Source: Ramlibacter sp.
GTDB lineage: Bacteria; Pseudomonadota; Gammaproteobacteria; Burkholderiales; Burkholderiaceae_C
Assembly: GCA_025351615.1 (NCBI GenBank)
Contig: JANXVP010000266.1
Location: forward strand, 1-11,283
Length of the DNA stretch: 11,283 bases
Direction of reading: 5' to 3'
Of this stretch, positions 1 through 6,225 are shown in pieces (position 1 is the first letter of the stretch; each line of letters opens with the position of its first letter). The notes under the pieces are model-generated. The model saw only the letters and a list, made by a program, of their open reading frames with translations. It was not told the DNA's origin and did not search any database. The translations under genes and the position numbers were made by a program.

Positions 1-431
1 CCTATCCCAAGCGGCGCGGCATGACGCGCGTGCCCGAGCTGATGGCCGCCGGCGTCAACGTCGCCTTCGGCCACGATTGCGTGATGGACCCCTGGTACAG
101 CATGGGCAGCGGCGACATGCTGGAGGTGGCGCACATGGGCCTGCATGTGGCGCAGATGACCAGCCAGAAGGGGATCAAGGCCTGCTTCGACGCGGTGACG
201 GTGAATGCGGCGAAGGCGATGCACCTGGAGCGCTACGGGATCGAGGCGGGGTGCGATGCCAGCTTTGTGCTGTTGCAGGCGAGGGACACGATCGAGGCGA
301 TCCGGTTGCGGGCGAACCGGCTGAAAGTTTGGAGGAAGGGGAAGGTGCTGGCGGAGACGGCGGAAGTCGTGGCCCGGTTGAACGTGGCTGGCAGGCCGCA
401 TTCGGTGGCGTTTTCGAAGGTTTCTTACTGA
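1..431 (+). CDS. codA: Cytosine deaminase, C-terminal part (5' end outside window)
   Basis: This is the C-terminal third of a cytosine deaminase, an amidohydrolase that converts cytosine to uracil and ammonia in pyrimidine salvage. The frame is open from base 3 and begins YPKRRG, so the gene started upstream of the window. The stretch closely resembles E. coli CodA: YPKRRG-TRV, then a G-V-FGHD-V-DPWY block (the aspartate of FGHD is a metal/catalytic residue in this family), then D-LEVAHMGLHV and a C-terminal beta segment ending near a GKV turn. About 142 residues are visible. The first ATG, at 21, is internal to the protein and not the true start. The stop falls directly before an AT-rich palindromic region that belongs to the next gene. 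I am confident of the family. Discrimination from isoguanine or other CodA-like deaminases is not possible from this part alone. Confidence 0.88.
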   Translation, partial: YPKRRGMTRVPELMAAGVNVAFGHDCVMDPWYSMGSGDMLEVAHMGLHVAQMTSQKGIKACFDAVTVNAAKAMHLERYGIEAGCDASFVLLQARDTIEAIRLRANRLKVWRKGKVLAETAEVVARLNVAGRPHSVAFSKVSY

Positions 432-443
432 TCCGGGGAACGG

Positions 444-465
444 TTTACTTAATACGTTAAGTAAA
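444..465. repeat. Palindrome 1 (9-bp arms), candidate operator of the ATPase gene
   Basis: The arms TTTACTTAA and TTAAGTAAA are perfect inverted complements around a TACG centre. The site lies in a strikingly AT-rich patch inside GC-rich DNA, between the codA stop and the start of the DUF4143 ATPase. It is followed immediately by a second, closely related palindrome. The symmetry suggests a dimeric repressor binding site. Binding is inferred. Confidence 0.6.
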
Positions 466-466
466 A

Positions 467-486
467 TTACTCAACGTATTGAGTAA
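467..486. repeat. Palindrome 2 (8-bp arms), candidate operator of the ATPase gene
   Basis: TTACTCAA and TTGAGTAA are perfect inverted complements around CGTA. That centre is the reverse complement of the TACG centre of palindrome 1, so the second element looks like the first in opposite orientation with T-to-C changes. It ends only 7 bases before the ATG at 494. A bound protein would therefore cover the promoter or translation start of the ATPase gene. Confidence 0.6.
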
Positions 487-493
487 ATTGTCG

Positions 494-1689
494 ATGCCTT
501 ACCTTCGTCCGCAAGCCCCATTCTCGCCGCCAGACTGGCGGAGCCGCGCCGCTTCGTCCAGGTTGTCTCCGGCCCGCGCCAGGTGGGCAAGAGCACGCTG
601 GTCCAGGACGTGGTGCAGGCTTCGGGCCTTCCGCATCGCATTGCCAGCGCGGACGAACCGACGCTGCGTGGCGGCGACTGGATCGCCCAGCAATGGGAGG
701 CGGCGCGCCAGACCTGTGACCCCGCGTCGGCCGCGGGCGCCGTGCTGGTGCTGGACGAAATCCAGAAAATCCCCCGTTGGTCCGAAGCCGTGAAGCGCCT
801 TTGGGATGAAGACACGCGGCGCAAGTTGCCGCTGAAGGTCGTGTTGCTCGGCTCCGCCCCGCTGCTGCTCGCCCGTGGCCTCACGGAAAGCCTGGCGGGG
901 CGCTTCGAGCTGTTGCATCTGCCGCACTGGTCGTTGGCCGAGATGCAGGCGGCATTCGGCTGGAACCTGGACCAGTACGTTTTCCATGGCGGCTATCCAG
1001 GCGCGGCGCCCTTGATCGGCGACCCGCATCGCTGGGCGCGTTACGTGCTCGACTCTCTGGTGAAAACATCCATTTCACGCGACGTACTGCTGCTGTCGCG
1101 CGTCGACAAGCCAGCCCTGCTGCGCCGCCTGTTCGAGCTGGCGTGCCGCTATTCCGGGCAGATCCTCTCTTACACGAAGATGCTGGGGCCATTGCAGGAC
1201 GCCGGCAACACCACCACGCTGGCCCACTATCTCGAACTGCTCGCCGCGGCTGGTATGGTGACCGGCTTGCACAAGTACGCGGGCGATGCGGCGCGCAGCC
1301 GGGCATCCAGCCCGAAGCTTCAGGTCTACAACAACGCGCTTCTCACCGCTGGAACCGGGTTTTCTCTGGCGGAAGTTCGCGCGCAACCCGAACTGTGGGG
1401 GCGCCTCGTCGAATCGGCCGTGGGCGCGCACCTTGCCAACGCCGCGGCCGGCGGTGAGTGCGAGCTCTTCTACTGGCGCGAGCGGGCCCGCGAAGTCGAT
1501 TTCGTTGTGCGCAAGGGCCGGCAGTTGACAGCCATCGAGGTCAAGAGTGGCCGTAGCCCGCAGGCACTGCCAGGCATGGCCGCCTTCACCGCCGCTTTCA
1601 AGCCGCAACGAAGCCTGCTGGTTGGCGGCGACGGGATCGCGGTCGAGACATTTCTCTTGCGGCCCGTGAGCGATTGGGCGGGCGGCTGA
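494..1689 (+). pseudogene. AAA-type ATPase, DUF4143 family, with a one-base frameshift near 516-520
   Basis: This is a P-loop ATPase of the AAA/DUF4143 family; its cellular role is not established. From ATG 494 the first nine codons read MPYLRPQAP. The frame then changes, and the other frame continues ILAARLAEPRRFVQVVSGPRQVGKST. One extra C in the CCCC run at 516-519 would join them into a protein of about 398 residues, the usual family size. In repaired numbering I see Walker A GPRQVGKST (27-35), Walker B VLVLDEIQ with D88-E89, and a C-terminal PD-(D/E)XK-like block (D336, then E349-V-K351). The continuing frame has a TAA at 484 and no ATG, GTG or TTG before the GTG at 583, which lies inside Walker A and cannot be a sensible start. 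The ~1.1 kb body has no other disruption, so the change is recent or a homopolymer sequencing error. Two palindromes sit just upstream, and no good ribosome site is visible. Confidence 0.8.
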
Positions 1690-1718
1690 CTGGAGCGCTT
1701 TCGAAAAATGGAGTGAAC

Positions 1719-2603
1719 ATGCGCAAAGCCGTTCCCCTTGTCTTCATCCTCACGCTCCTCTGGGGCACCAACTGGCCGCTGTTCCCCATCGCCGTTCGTG
1801 AAGTTTCGGTCTGGACCTTTCGCGCGGTGGCTCTCTTGGGCGCCGGACTGGTGCTGTTGGCGGTCGCGCGGGTGCGCGGTGAATCGCTACGCATTGCCCG
1901 TGCGGACTGGGGCACGCTGCTTGCCGCGTCGCTGACCTACCTGGTGGTCTGGAACGTAGCGAGCACGTATTCCGCCATCCTGATTCCGTCTGGCCAAGCC
2001 GCCATCCTGGGCTTCACGATGCCATTGTGGGGCGCGTTGCTCGCCTGGGCTTTCCTGAAACAGCGGCCGGGCGCACGCGTACTGCTGGCGCTCGCGGTCG
2101 GCGGTCTCGGGGTGGTGCTGCTGATCGTCAACGGCATCGACGCCTACGCAAAGGCGCCGCTGGGTTTTGCGCTGGGCCTGCTTGCCGGGCTGGGCTGGGC
2201 GGCTGGTACCCTCATCCTGAAGCGGCGCCCCATCGCCGCCTCACCGCTCGTGTTGACGGGCTGGCAGCTGCTGGTAGCCGGGGTGCCCCTCGCCGCCGGC
2301 GCTTTCTGGCTCAGCGAAGGTGGCTGGTTCATGCCCTCGCGCACGAGCCTGCTCGTCATCGCGTACATCGCACTGGTGCCCATGGCCATCGGCAACCTCG
2401 CCTGGTTCGCCATCGTCGGCCTGCTACCCGCGAACATCGCCGGGCTGTCCTCCGTCATGGTCCCGGTGGTGGCGATGGTGGCCGGCGCCCTCGTCCACGG
2501 CGAGCCACTGGGCCCGGTGCAATGGGCGTCGATGCTGTGCTGCGCAGCGGGTATGGGCCTGGCGTTGCGCCAGCCCGTTCGCGATCAGTCCTCGGCGACA
2601 TAG
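1719..2603 (+). CDS. EamA/DMT-family drug/metabolite transporter
   Basis: This is an inner-membrane transporter of the drug/metabolite transporter superfamily, about 294 residues, which is the typical length. It starts MRKAVPLVFILTLLWGTNWP; the LLWG-N first-helix signature is characteristic of EamA proteins. About ten hydrophobic segments follow, forming two tandem EamA repeats. The first repeat ends near LAVGGLGVVLLIVNG and the second near MLCCAAGMGLALRQ. The substrate cannot be told from sequence; the family exports amino acids, metabolites or toxic compounds. A GGAG ribosome site at 1710-1713 is well placed for ATG 1719. A GTG at 1713 in the same frame is a weaker alternative. It begins about 30 bases after the ATPase stop, so co-transcription is possible. 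No functional link to the ATPase or the cytosine deaminase is evident, although salvage genes often neighbour transporters. Confidence 0.87.
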   Translation: MRKAVPLVFILTLLWGTNWPLFPIAVREVSVWTFRAVALLGAGLVLLAVARVRGESLRIARADWGTLLAASLTYLVVWNVASTYSAILIPSGQAAILGFTMPLWGALLAWAFLKQRPGARVLLALAVGGLGVVLLIVNGIDAYAKAPLGFALGLLAGLGWAAGTLILKRRPIAASPLVLTGWQLLVAGVPLAAGAFWLSEGGWFMPSRTSLLVIAYIALVPMAIGNLAWFAIVGLLPANIAGLSSVMVPVVAMVAGALVHGEPLGPVQWASMLCCAAGMGLALRQPVRDQSSAT

Positions 2604-2954
2604 CCCGAGGCTTCGACCACGGGCTTCGTGTCACGGACGTCACATCGGTCTGGTTGCTGAACAGGTCTTTGTGCTTGGCTGTGGGGGGACGACGGCCAGG
2701 CTCAGCTTGATGCCCACCACCCCGTTGCACGCGGCGGGCATGCGCGTGGAGCCTCTGCTGTCGGGGGCCACCGCCAGGGATGCGAGCCCGCTATCCCACA
2801 TGCGATTTCGCCGCTTGAAGCAGAGCCAACGAGAGCTCGTCTTCATGGATTCCTACGTCGCTTGCGCGCGAGTCCGACGGCCGCACTAGCGCGCTGTGCA
2901 TAAATTGGTGAACCGCAGCCGCCCGGCAGGCGGCGTGAACACAAGAAAGGTACC
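2604..2954. other. Intergenic stretch without a supportable gene; leader of the hemerythrin gene
   Basis: I recognise no protein here. A 68-codon open frame on the minus strand (2640-2846) and the tail of a plus-strand frame running to 2889 look like GC-driven chance ORFs with no family motifs. The last ~70 bases are probably the 5' leader of the hemerythrin gene. They hold a small hairpin (GCCGCC 2918-2923 paired with GGCGGC 2929-2934) and the ribosome site AGAAAGG (2944-2950). I cannot point to a convincing promoter. Confidence 0.4.
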
Positions 2955-3470
2955 ATGCCCAACCCCACCCCACCAGCCTACGAAGACGTGCTTCTTTTGC
3001 TGGACGCCGACCACAAGCTGGTCAAAAAAATGTTTATCGAATACGCCGGCCTCGTCGAAGACGACGCCCCGGCTGCTGCGAAGCAGCAACTGGCGTTGAA
3101 GATCTGTCAGGACATCACCGTCCATGCGCAGATCGAGGAAGAGATCTTCTACCCTGCGGTGCGCGAGGCCATCGGCGACGACGGCCTGATCGACCACGCC
3201 GAGGAAGAACATGCGCAGGCCAAAGAGAAGATCGCGGAGATCCAGCGCATGTCCGCCGACGACAAGGGCATGGACGACGCGGTGAAGGAACTCGCCACCA
3301 TGATCGACGAACACGTGATGGAAGAACTCGAAAAAATGTTTCTGCAAGCGCAGTACTCAGACCTGGACTTGCGCGGCATGGTGCCGCAACTGCTCGCACG
3401 CAAGAAGCAGCTGCAGGCGCAGGGCGGGAAGATGAAAGAGCCGACCAAGAAAAATCAGGTGGCCGCATGA
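2955..3470 (+). CDS. Hemerythrin-domain protein
   Basis: This is a soluble all-helical protein of 171 residues with a hemerythrin-type di-iron four-helix bundle at about residues 9-135. Likely iron ligands appear in the expected order and spacing: H20 in DADHKL, H57 and E61 in TVHAQIEEE, H81/H86 in DHAEEEH, and H120 and E124 in DEHVMEELE. Such proteins bind oxygen, nitric oxide or iron, and many act in stress responses. Which applies here is not visible. The tail (about 140-171) is lysine-rich and low in complexity. The AGAAAGG ribosome site at 2944-2950 supports ATG 2955. The stop overlaps the start of the downstream zinc dehydrogenase as ATGA (3467-3470), so the two are very likely one transcript with coupled translation. 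This hints at a joint role in stress or aldehyde detoxification. Confidence 0.9.
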   Translation: MPNPTPPAYEDVLLLLDADHKLVKKMFIEYAGLVEDDAPAAAKQQLALKICQDITVHAQIEEEIFYPAVREAIGDDGLIDHAEEEHAQAKEKIAEIQRMSADDKGMDDAVKELATMIDEHVMEELEKMFLQAQYSDLDLRGMVPQLLARKKQLQAQGGKMKEPTKKNQVAA

Positions 3471-4609
3471 AAGCACTTGTCTACAACGGTCCGCGCGACG
3501 TCTCCGTCAACGAGGTGCCGGACGCCACCATCGAGCGCGCTACTGACGTCCTGGTCAAGATCAGCAGCACCAACATCTGCGGCTCGGACCTGCACATGTA
3601 CGAGGGCCGCACCGGCATGCAGGCGGGCCGCATCCTCGGCCACGAGAACATGGGCGAAGTCATCGAGATCGGCGCCGCGGTGGACCGGGTGAAGGTCGGC
3701 GACCGCGTCTGCCTCCCGTTCAACATCGGCTGCGGCTTCTGCGCCAATTGCGAGAAGGGCCTGAGCGGCTTCTGCCTGACCTGCAACCCCGGCATGGCCG
3801 GCGCCGCATACGGCTTCGCGGGCATGGGGCCGTACAGCGGTGGCCAGGCAGAGTACCTTCGGGTGCCCTACGGCGACTACAACTGCCTGATCCTGCCGCG
3901 TGGTTCGGAAGAAAAAGAGAACGATTACGTCATGCTTTCGGACATCTTCCCGACCGGCTACCACGCGACCGAGCTGGCCGGCGTTCAGCCAGGCGAAACG
4001 GTGGTGATCTACGGCGCGGGGCCGGTGGGTTTGATGGCCGCTTATTCAGCAATCATCCGCGGCGCGGCGCTGGTGATGGTGGTCGACAACCATAAGGACC
4101 GCCTGGCGCTGGCCGCGAAAATCGGCGCCGTCCCCGTCGACGACACCGAGGGCATGGGCATCGAACAGGTGATGCAACTCACGGGCGGCGTTGGCGCCGA
4201 CAGGGGTTGCGAATGCGTCGGCTACCAGTGTTGCAACATGCATCGCGAGGAAGTGCCCAACCTGACGATGAACAACCTGGTCGCCACGGTGAAGGCCACG
4301 GGCCGCATCGGCGTCGTCGGCGTGTTTATTCCGGAAGACCCGGGCTCCAAAGACACGCTGCAAAAGCGCGGCCAGATGGCCTTCGACTTTGGCCAGTTCT
4401 GGGTGAAGGGCCAGAGCATCGGCACCGGCCAGGCCAACGTGAAAGCCTATAACCGCTTCCTGTCGCGGCTGATCGAGAAGGACAAGGTCAAGCCGTCGTG
4501 GATCGTCTCGCACGAGCTGCCGCTGGAGAAGGCGCCCGACGCCTACAAGAACTTCGACGCGCGCAAGGATGGCTGGACGAAGGTGGTGCTGAAGCCGGGG
4601 AAGAAGTAG
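3467..4609 (+). CDS. Zinc-dependent alcohol dehydrogenase, formaldehyde-dehydrogenase-like (MDR family)
   Basis: This is an NAD(P)-dependent medium-chain dehydrogenase of 380 residues, closest in layout to glutathione-independent formaldehyde dehydrogenases. It has a GroES-like catalytic domain at the N terminus and a Rossmann domain from about 170 to 330. Likely catalytic zinc ligands are C38 (NICGSD), H59 (GHEN) and D159 (LSD). The structural zinc cysteines C89, C92, C95 and C103 have the 3-3-8 spacing of that group. The nucleotide motif GAGPVG lies at 183-188, followed by an acidic residue at D207 (VVDNHKD) that favours NAD. It probably oxidises a short aldehyde or alcohol in the cytoplasm, but the true substrate is unknown. 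ATG 3467 overlaps the hemerythrin stop. A second, damaged copy of this gene occurs at 8841-9452 at roughly 90 percent nucleotide identity by eye. Confidence 0.9.
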   Translation: MKALVYNGPRDVSVNEVPDATIERATDVLVKISSTNICGSDLHMYEGRTGMQAGRILGHENMGEVIEIGAAVDRVKVGDRVCLPFNIGCGFCANCEKGLSGFCLTCNPGMAGAAYGFAGMGPYSGGQAEYLRVPYGDYNCLILPRGSEEKENDYVMLSDIFPTGYHATELAGVQPGETVVIYGAGPVGLMAAYSAIIRGAALVMVVDNHKDRLALAAKIGAVPVDDTEGMGIEQVMQLTGGVGADRGCECVGYQCCNMHREEVPNLTMNNLVATVKATGRIGVVGVFIPEDPGSKDTLQKRGQMAFDFGQFWVKGQSIGTGQANVKAYNRFLSRLIEKDKVKPSWIVSHELPLEKAPDAYKNFDARKDGWTKVVLKPGKK

Positions 4610-4656
4610 ACGTCTTGGTCCGTTGCGTGACGAAGGACCGAGCGCTAGGGAAGGTC

Positions 4657-4913
4657 TGATCTTGCCCCCGAAAAACGTACTCCATAGCTGAAGTTCAAAA
4701 TCATGCAATGGAGAGTACGAAATGAGCAAGAGAAATGATGGCCAGGCCCGGGGCAAGTACACACTGGAATTCAAGCTGTAAGCGGTCAGGCTGGTCAAGG
4801 GTGGCCAGGGCGTGCCGGTGACGGCGAAGATTCTGGGCGTGCCGGTGCAGACGCTGGGCAACTGGGTTCGGCTCGCCGAGAAGGGCCAGCTCAAAGGGGC
4901 CGGCGACAAGCCA
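4657..4913 (+). mobile_element. IS3-family insertion sequence remnant (left end plus start of orfA)
   Basis: About 257 bases look like the left end of an IS3-family element. The outer end probably begins TGATCTTGCCCCCG at 4657, matching the TGA-start and C-run style of some IS3-group terminal repeats. It is followed by a short leader and the start of orfA at 4722. Homology to orfA stops after codon 64 (near 4913). No orfB, right terminal repeat or target-site duplication is visible, so the element is a dead fragment. It abuts the 3' end of the intact dehydrogenase gene and probably marks a rearrangement point. Confidence 0.65.
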
Positions 4914-4946
4914 CGGGCAAGGCCGGCGTGGCAGTCGCATCGATAG
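4722..4946 (+). pseudogene. Truncated IS3-type transposase OrfA with an in-frame stop
   Basis: The reading frame gives MSKRNDGQARGKYTLEFKL, a TAA stop at 4779-4781, then AVRLVKGGQGVPVTAKILGV and on through LGNWVRLAEKGQLKGAGDKP. This is the N-terminal helix-turn-helix half of an IS3/IS911-type OrfA, which binds the element's ends. Relatives have FKLEAVRLV, so the stop probably arose from GAA to TAA. Recognisable homology ends at about 4913, after which the frame reads unrelated residues to a TAG at 4944-4946. The normal OrfA has about 30-40 further residues with a leucine-zipper region, absent here. It has both a nonsense mutation and a truncation, so it cannot support transposition. Confidence 0.8.
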
Positions 4947-5051
4947 CCTCACGCGACCGGTCGGCCCGGAGTCCTAATTCCTCGGGTGTTAGATGCTATG
5001 AAATTGGGAGCGCGCGGCAAACCGCTGGTTTCAGGCAGCCGCTCTAACCTG

Positions 5052-5564
5052 TCACCCCACCCGCGCCGGATCGTCGGCTGCCAGCACGTCGGCGAATGCC
5101 TCGAAGCTCTTCCACTTCGGCACCGGCGGGGTGACGCCGTGCTGCGGGATATAGGGCGATCGCTCGCCCGCCTGCTGGCGGTGGATGTAGCGCGGGCAGT
5201 TCGGAAAGATCAGCCCTGCCCGCACCCGCACCACCAGCTGCGCACCGGCGAAGTCGGCCAGCAGCGGGTCGTCCGCTGCGATGCGGGCGCGGCCGTTGAC
5301 GCGCAGCCGGCTGGGCCGCTCGAAGTCGATGAACAGCAGGGCCACAGCCGCGTTGAGCGTGACATTGCCGAGGCTGCGGAACATGCCGTTGCCGTCATAG
5401 CTCGGAAAAGCCAGTTCGTCGTCGGCCGTGATGCGCACGAAGCCTGCGTCGCCGCCCTTGTACGAGCAGTCCGGCTCGCCATTCGCGTTGGCCGTGGCCA
5501 GGAAGAACATCGTGCGCGATTCGATGAAGGCGCGGTCGTCGGCGCTGAAGGCGACGCGGGTAGG
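5052..5564 (-). pseudogene. Pyridoxamine 5'-phosphate oxidase-like flavin protein, 5'-truncated
   Basis: The minus-strand frame encodes the FMN-binding split-barrel of a pyridoxamine-phosphate-oxidase-like protein: FFLATANANGEPDCSYKGG, FPSYDGNGMFRSLGN, VALLFIDFE-PSRLRVNG and VRAGLIFPNCPRYIH. Relatives are small cytoplasmic flavin oxidoreductases of mostly unknown substrate. Codons before the ATG at 5510 still read like family sequence (RVAFSADDRAFIESRT). Yet the frame hits a TGA at 5567-5565, with no ATG, GTG or TTG between. Relatives carry roughly 30 more residues there, but in this window that DNA is already the start of the divergent tetR gene. A shortened 152-residue product from ATG 5510 is conceivable, but it lacks a ribosome site and would miss the first helix. 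The C terminus appears complete. I call it a truncated gene left by a rearrangement. Confidence 0.7.
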
Positions 5565-5585
5565 TCAGTTTGTACACTCGCCGAC

Positions 5586-6221
5586 ATGCAACAGCTTCTT
5601 CAGCCCGGCGATACCGCCCAGCGCATCCTCGGCATCGCTTCGCGGCTGGTCCAGACGCGCGGGTTCAACGGGTTCAGCTACGCCGACATCGCCGCCGAGC
5701 TGCAGGTCACCAAGGCCAGCCTGCACTACCACTTCCCGAGCAAGACCGAGTTGGGACGGCGCCTGATCGAGCGCTACGAGCGCAACTTCGTCGAGGCGCT
5801 TCAGGGCATCGATCGCGAGGCGGCCGGCGATTTCGATCGGCTCGCGCGATACGCCCGCATCTACGCCGGCGTGCTCGCGGACGGGCAGATGTGCCTGTGC
5901 GGCATGCTCGCGGCCGAACACGCCACGCTGCCCGAGGCGATGCGCGAGGTGCTGCAGCATTACTTCGACATCAACGAGCACTGGCTCGCCGGCGTGCTGC
6001 GGCGCGGCCGCAAGGCGGATGAACTGCGCTTCGAAGGCGCGCCGCGCGAGGTGGCCACCATGCTGCTAGGCGCTTTCGAAGGGGCGATGATGCTGGCCCG
6101 CTCGTACGGCGATCCGCGCCGCTTCACCCGCGCCGCCGAACGGCTGCTGGCCGATCTGCGCGGGCCGGCTGTAGCGGGCGCCGGCCGTGCGCGGGGCGGC
6201 AGCAAGCTACATCTTCACTAG
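5586..6221 (+). CDS. TetR/AcrR-family transcriptional regulator
   Basis: This is a DNA-binding repressor of 211 residues, the normal TetR size. The N-terminal helix-turn-helix lies at about residues 12-55: AQRILGIASRLVQTRGFNGF, then SYADIAAELQVTKASLHYHF and the PSKTELGRRLIERYE helix. The C-terminal ligand and dimerisation domain contains CLCGMLAAEHATLP, typical of a TetR subgroup near YxaF/LmrA-like proteins. The ligand is unknown. ATG 5586 puts the first helix at the usual distance. The same frame stays open upstream to 4986, but that stretch is antisense to the flavin protein gene and has no TetR features. The gene is divergent from the truncated flavin-protein gene, a common arrangement for a TetR and its target, but the truncation makes that link doubtful here. 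It converges on the hydrolase gene with only 4 bases between the stops. Confidence 0.87.
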   Translation: MQQLLQPGDTAQRILGIASRLVQTRGFNGFSYADIAAELQVTKASLHYHFPSKTELGRRLIERYERNFVEALQGIDREAAGDFDRLARYARIYAGVLADGQMCLCGMLAAEHATLPEAMREVLQHYFDINEHWLAGVLRRGRKADELRFEGAPREVATMLLGAFEGAMMLARSYGDPRRFTRAAERLLADLRGPAVAGAGRARGGSKLHLH

Positions 6222-6224
6222 CAC
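6199..6224. repeat. Short direct repeat, copy A, at the tetR 3' end
   Basis: This copy matches 7486-7511 at 23 of 26 positions at an exact offset of 1287 bases. It shares GCAGCA, then GCTACATCTT, then TAGCAC. It covers the last codons and stop of tetR and ends just before the stop of the convergent hydrolase gene. Compared with the other copy, the hairpin potential is partly lost (4 bp). Confidence 0.6.
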
Positions 6225-6225
6225 G

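Noticed and set aside
2640..2846. 68-codon minus-strand frame in the 2604-2954 gap as a small gene
   Set aside because: It has no recognisable motif, no clear ribosome site and a composition like chance frames nearby.
4614..4642. Hairpin after the intact dehydrogenase (CTTGGTCC with GGACCGAG) as a rho-independent terminator
   Set aside because: The 8-bp stem has one GU pair and a 13-base loop, and is followed by GC-rich sequence with no U-tract. It may be incidental.
4954..4963. CGACCGGTCG palindrome downstream of the IS remnant as a regulatory site
   Set aside because: A 10-bp GC palindrome is expected by chance in such DNA, and there is no promoter or gene start close by.
4986..5585. Long plus-strand N-terminal extension of the TetR frame (would give 411 residues)
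   Set aside because: It is antisense to the flavin-oxidase-like gene, has no domain features and precedes a normal TetR N terminus at ATG 5586.
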